A stretch of 64,000 nt of DNA from NCBI RefSeq assembly GCF_918741275.1, contig NZ_CAKKNA010000001.1, positions 310,001 through 374,000 of the forward strand. Direction: 5' to 3'. Below the pieces are notes generated by a model, which was not told where the DNA came from, ran no database searches, and saw only the letters and a program-made list of their open reading frames with translations. The translations under genes and the position numbers were made by a program. Below, one piece after another: positions 62,268-64,000 of the stretch; the stretch's first letter is position 1, and each line of letters starts with the position of its first letter. The stretch comes from Bacillus sp. CECT 9360 (GTDB lineage Bacteria > Bacillota > Bacilli > Bacillales > DSM-1321).

Positions 62268-62493
62268 TATTCACATCTAGTCATTTACAATTTGCATTAT
62301 TTGGAGCCCCTTTTTTGGAGGCGGTATTTGGAGTCTTATGCTAGGTTATTGGCTGGTGCAATTTTACATTCGTTATAAAACGACCAATTTTTAAGAAAAC
62401 TGGTCGCTTTTTTTGTATGGATATTTCTTTCCTATGGCATAAAATCTTCCTTGTTTAAAAAAAGGATAAGAATTAAAAGAATTATTATTATAC
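62268..62493. other. Spacer with a second terminator and ORF remnants
   Basis: The stretch has a short hydrophobic frame (FFGGGIWSLMLGYW to KTTNF) without a start codon or ribosome site and is perhaps the tail of a lost membrane peptide. A terminator (62378-62413) follows it. Confidence 0.35.
62378..62413 (+). terminator. Intrinsic terminator
   Basis: CGACCA/TGGTCG with TTTT.. in the loop and a T-run of seven after the stem. Confidence 0.75.
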
Positions 62494-62697
62494 TTAGTTA
62501 TTTGAACTTTGTTGAGTGTTTTGCGTATTTTGCTGTTGTTGCATCTGTTGACCTTTGCCACCCATTCCTGTTGCTAATGGTAAAAATTGTTGAAGGGTTT
62601 GTCCCATGCCTTGACCTCTGGTCATACTATAAAACGCAGCCGCACCGATACCGGCAGATGCTAGTAATGGAAACCATATTTGCTGTTGTTGTTGCAA
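62494..62697 (-). CDS. Gln-rich small protein with one membrane helix
   Basis: A 67-residue protein with a poly-Gln start (MQQQQQIWF), a hydrophobic segment (PLLASAGIGAAAFYSM), a Gly/Met/Gln-rich centre and a QQQQNTQNTQQ tail. The start is TTG 62697, six bases from AAGGTGGTGAG. Probably a small spore or membrane protein; no family is claimed. Confidence 0.55.
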   Translation of the reverse strand: MQQQQQIWFPLLASAGIGAAAFYSMTRGQGMGQTLQQFLPLATGMGGKGQQMQQQQNTQNTQQSSNN

Positions 62698-63028
62698 TAT
62701 TACTCACCACCTTATATTAACGTTTAATGCCCTTTTAATTTTTGATATAGGAACTAATAATATGTAAGTGAACCATTTCCATAATAATTATGAACACAGG
62801 TAATAACAGTCTAAAGGTAATGTTTCAGGACCTAAAGAAATCTTTTGGTAAACAGCATTTTGCCGTATGGTTTTAGCTTACTTCAAACGAATTAACACTA
62901 GTTGTGAAAAAATTCCGTTATTGTGTTTTTAAAAAATCTTCAAACGTGCAAACAGATATCGAAGTCAACCAGCACATTAAATTTTCAACATTACGCCAAG
63001 AGTGAGTTAAGGCCAGCCTCTTCAGCAA
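62698..63028. other. Low-coding spacer upstream of the cloverleaf element
   Basis: One forward frame reads without much interruption (MFQDLKKSFGKQHFAVWF, stop, then VKKFRYCVFKKSSN and HIKFSTLRQE, stop) and looks like a decayed ORF, but it matches nothing I know. No promoter could be assigned. Confidence 0.35.
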
Positions 63029-63226
63029 TCTATATAAGTTGAACTAAAGATTACGCATTAATAAATTTTTGGCTCATTTAAGCTCCAACAGGATAGGCCG
63101 GGGAGAAAGCGAGCTTTCTCTCGGCCTATCCTGTTGGAGCAACCTTTCAGCTTTGCTGAAAGGCATGTGAAACTCTGGTTTCACATGAATGAGCCAAAAT
63201 TAAATCATTAATTCAACTTATATAGA
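63029..63226. repeat. Cloverleaf-forming inverted-repeat element
   Basis: Outer 15-bp perfect inverted repeat TCTATATAAGTTGAA (63029-63043)/TTCAACTTATATAGA (63212-63226). Second stem TTTTGGCTCATT (63067-63078)/AATGAGCCAAAA (63188-63199). Within it three adjacent hairpins: a 19-bp perfect stem (63082-63100/63122-63140) that continues with GAGAAAGC/GCTTTCTC; CCTTTCAGC/GCTGAAAGG (63143-63151/63155-63163); CATGTGAAAC/GTTTCACATG (63164-63173/63178-63187). It has no ORF. It may be a MITE-like or bcr-like repeat, or a structured RNA. Confidence 0.85.
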
Positions 63227-63250
63227 AACCTTTACCTGGTTTCTTTTTTT
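63224..63250 (+). terminator. Terminator abutting the cloverleaf element
   Basis: GAAACC/GGTTTC with a seven-base loop and T7 (63244-63250). It shares a few bases with the outer arm of the cloverleaf. Confidence 0.7.
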
Positions 63251-63438
63251 ACGGAAGTGTAAAAAATCTCTAACAACTTATACTATCTGTTGTGAAAAAC
63301 TAATGGTCAGATTAAGAAAATTTTTTATTAACCGCTGTATTATACCTTAATTCATGATTTATTTTACCATCATAATATTACGAATAAATATGGAGATATT
63401 AAAAAAGTATTTTTTAATCTAAGAAAAGTGGGATAGCT

Positions 63439-63615
63439 ATGAAATCAACTGGATATAGTTTAGAGCAAATTTTAGGCGTGAATATCAGAGCAAGGCATAA
63501 AAGAGAAGAAGAACATTTTGATCGATACTTTCAAAATCCCATTGTACATAAGCAAATAAAAGGGGATAAAATATACGTGCCCATAGATTTAAATAGGGTT
63601 TGGAAAGGAGAATAA
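63439..63615 (+). CDS. 58-residue hypothetical protein
   Basis: Starts MKSTGYSLEQILGVNIRAR, is charged and soluble, and ends PIDLNRVWKGE. The ribosome site is modest (AAGTGGGA). No known family. It lies alone after the cloverleaf element. Confidence 0.5.
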   Translation: MKSTGYSLEQILGVNIRARHKREEEHFDRYFQNPIVHKQIKGDKIYVPIDLNRVWKGE

Positions 63616-64000
63616 GCACTGATAGTATACTGAAATTATAATGCTCACTTATTTCTTTATTTACGATTTATTAGGATTTTTTTATTCAAGGATTGTGTGA
63701 ATTGTAAAAAGTTAAAAATTCATCAATGGACGAGATAGACATGATAAGTAGAGTGGTGCAAATCTGCATTTATTAATGATCTGAGACTAACCAGTCTTTG
63801 TTTGAGATTTCTGGATTTTTTAATGATTCTATATTTATGTAATTAGAGCTGGAGCCACTATGGTTGGGTAAACTCCCACTTAACACATATACAACAGAAG
63901 TGTCTGGTCGCTGCTTCGACATTACCAGATGTGTATGGCAAGTAGAGAAATTGCTAATAAAAAGCTAAAAATAATTTAAAGATCTTATCATTTTTCTTAT
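63616..64000. other. Window end, no gene seen
   Basis: AT-rich. A 40-codon frame (LGKLPLNTYTTEVSGRC, ending TAA near 63967) has no start or ribosome site. Nothing further could be supported. Confidence 0.4.

Noticed and set aside
62160-62378. 72-codon open frame overlapping the terminator at 62213-62267
   Set aside because: It runs through a strong terminator hairpin and has no ribosome site, so it is a shadow frame.
63616-64000. 40-codon frame with Cys residues near the right edge
   Set aside because: No start codon or ribosome site and a stop just upstream; likely chance.

Overview
The window is chromosomal DNA from an endospore-forming member of the Bacillaceae. It carries a gerA-gerB-gerC germinant receptor operon, a sporulenol/squalene-hopene cyclase, a YjcZ-type sporulation peptide, a T-box in front of proBA, Bacillus-type Shine-Dalgarno sites with many TTG starts, and homologues of YpbS, YndM, YqhV, YrzB and CatE. 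The genus cannot be fixed from sequence alone. No rRNA, tRNA, CRISPR array or intact transposase was seen.

Layout. 1-7 kb: the tail of a MutM/Nei DNA glycosylase followed by endonuclease IV, a reverse-strand MFS exporter, and a DUF6044/GT2/GtrA operon that looks like a three-component system for decorating an extracellular polymer. 6-13 kb: a GH15-like hydrolase and glgB-glgC-glgD-glgA, with a candidate CcpA site in front and no glgP behind. 13-17 kb: a T-box-controlled proBA operon, a YjcZ peptide and a luciferase-like monooxygenase. 17-25 kb: sporulenol cyclase, the ger operon, a CatE-like dioxygenase and an NAD(P)-binding oxidoreductase. 25-31 kb: small genes, including a possible membrane peptide with an overlapping upstream ORF, then a 1448-residue secreted amylopullulanase. 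31-40 kb: an unusual UDG-fold protein, YpbS, an NRDE protein, a ForC-ForE type formate dehydrogenase, a stand-alone LigD polymerase domain and small zinc-ribbon proteins. 40.2-42.7 kb: a family 4-like uracil-DNA glycosylase gene broken in two by about 1.9 kb of antisense DNA holding an MFS gene and a decayed formylglycine-generating-enzyme fragment. 43-54 kb: a PAS-GGDEF-EAL-PilZ c-di-GMP protein, DinB, a STAS protein, CorA, NhaC and many small hypotheticals. 54-59 kb: a SWIM-SNF2 helicase, then an MFS efflux gene behind what reads as a complete ribosome-mediated transcription attenuator. 59-64 kb: low-density DNA with small Gln/Asn-rich proteins, a decayed small gene, and a nearly 200-nt cloverleaf-forming element directly followed by a terminator.

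How the genes fit together. Two carbon-storage themes are present: intracellular glycogen synthesis with a debranching-type hydrolase, and extracellular starch/pullulan degradation. DNA repair recurs (glycosylase, Nfo, UDG-like protein, broken UDG, LigD polymerase), which suits a spore former. The strongest candidates for new biology are the drug-sensing attenuator at 57.78-58.0 kb, with three mutually exclusive pairings and a leader ending KRR, and the cloverleaf element at 63.03-63.25 kb. Product names rest on motif and family recognition by reading; no database search was run.
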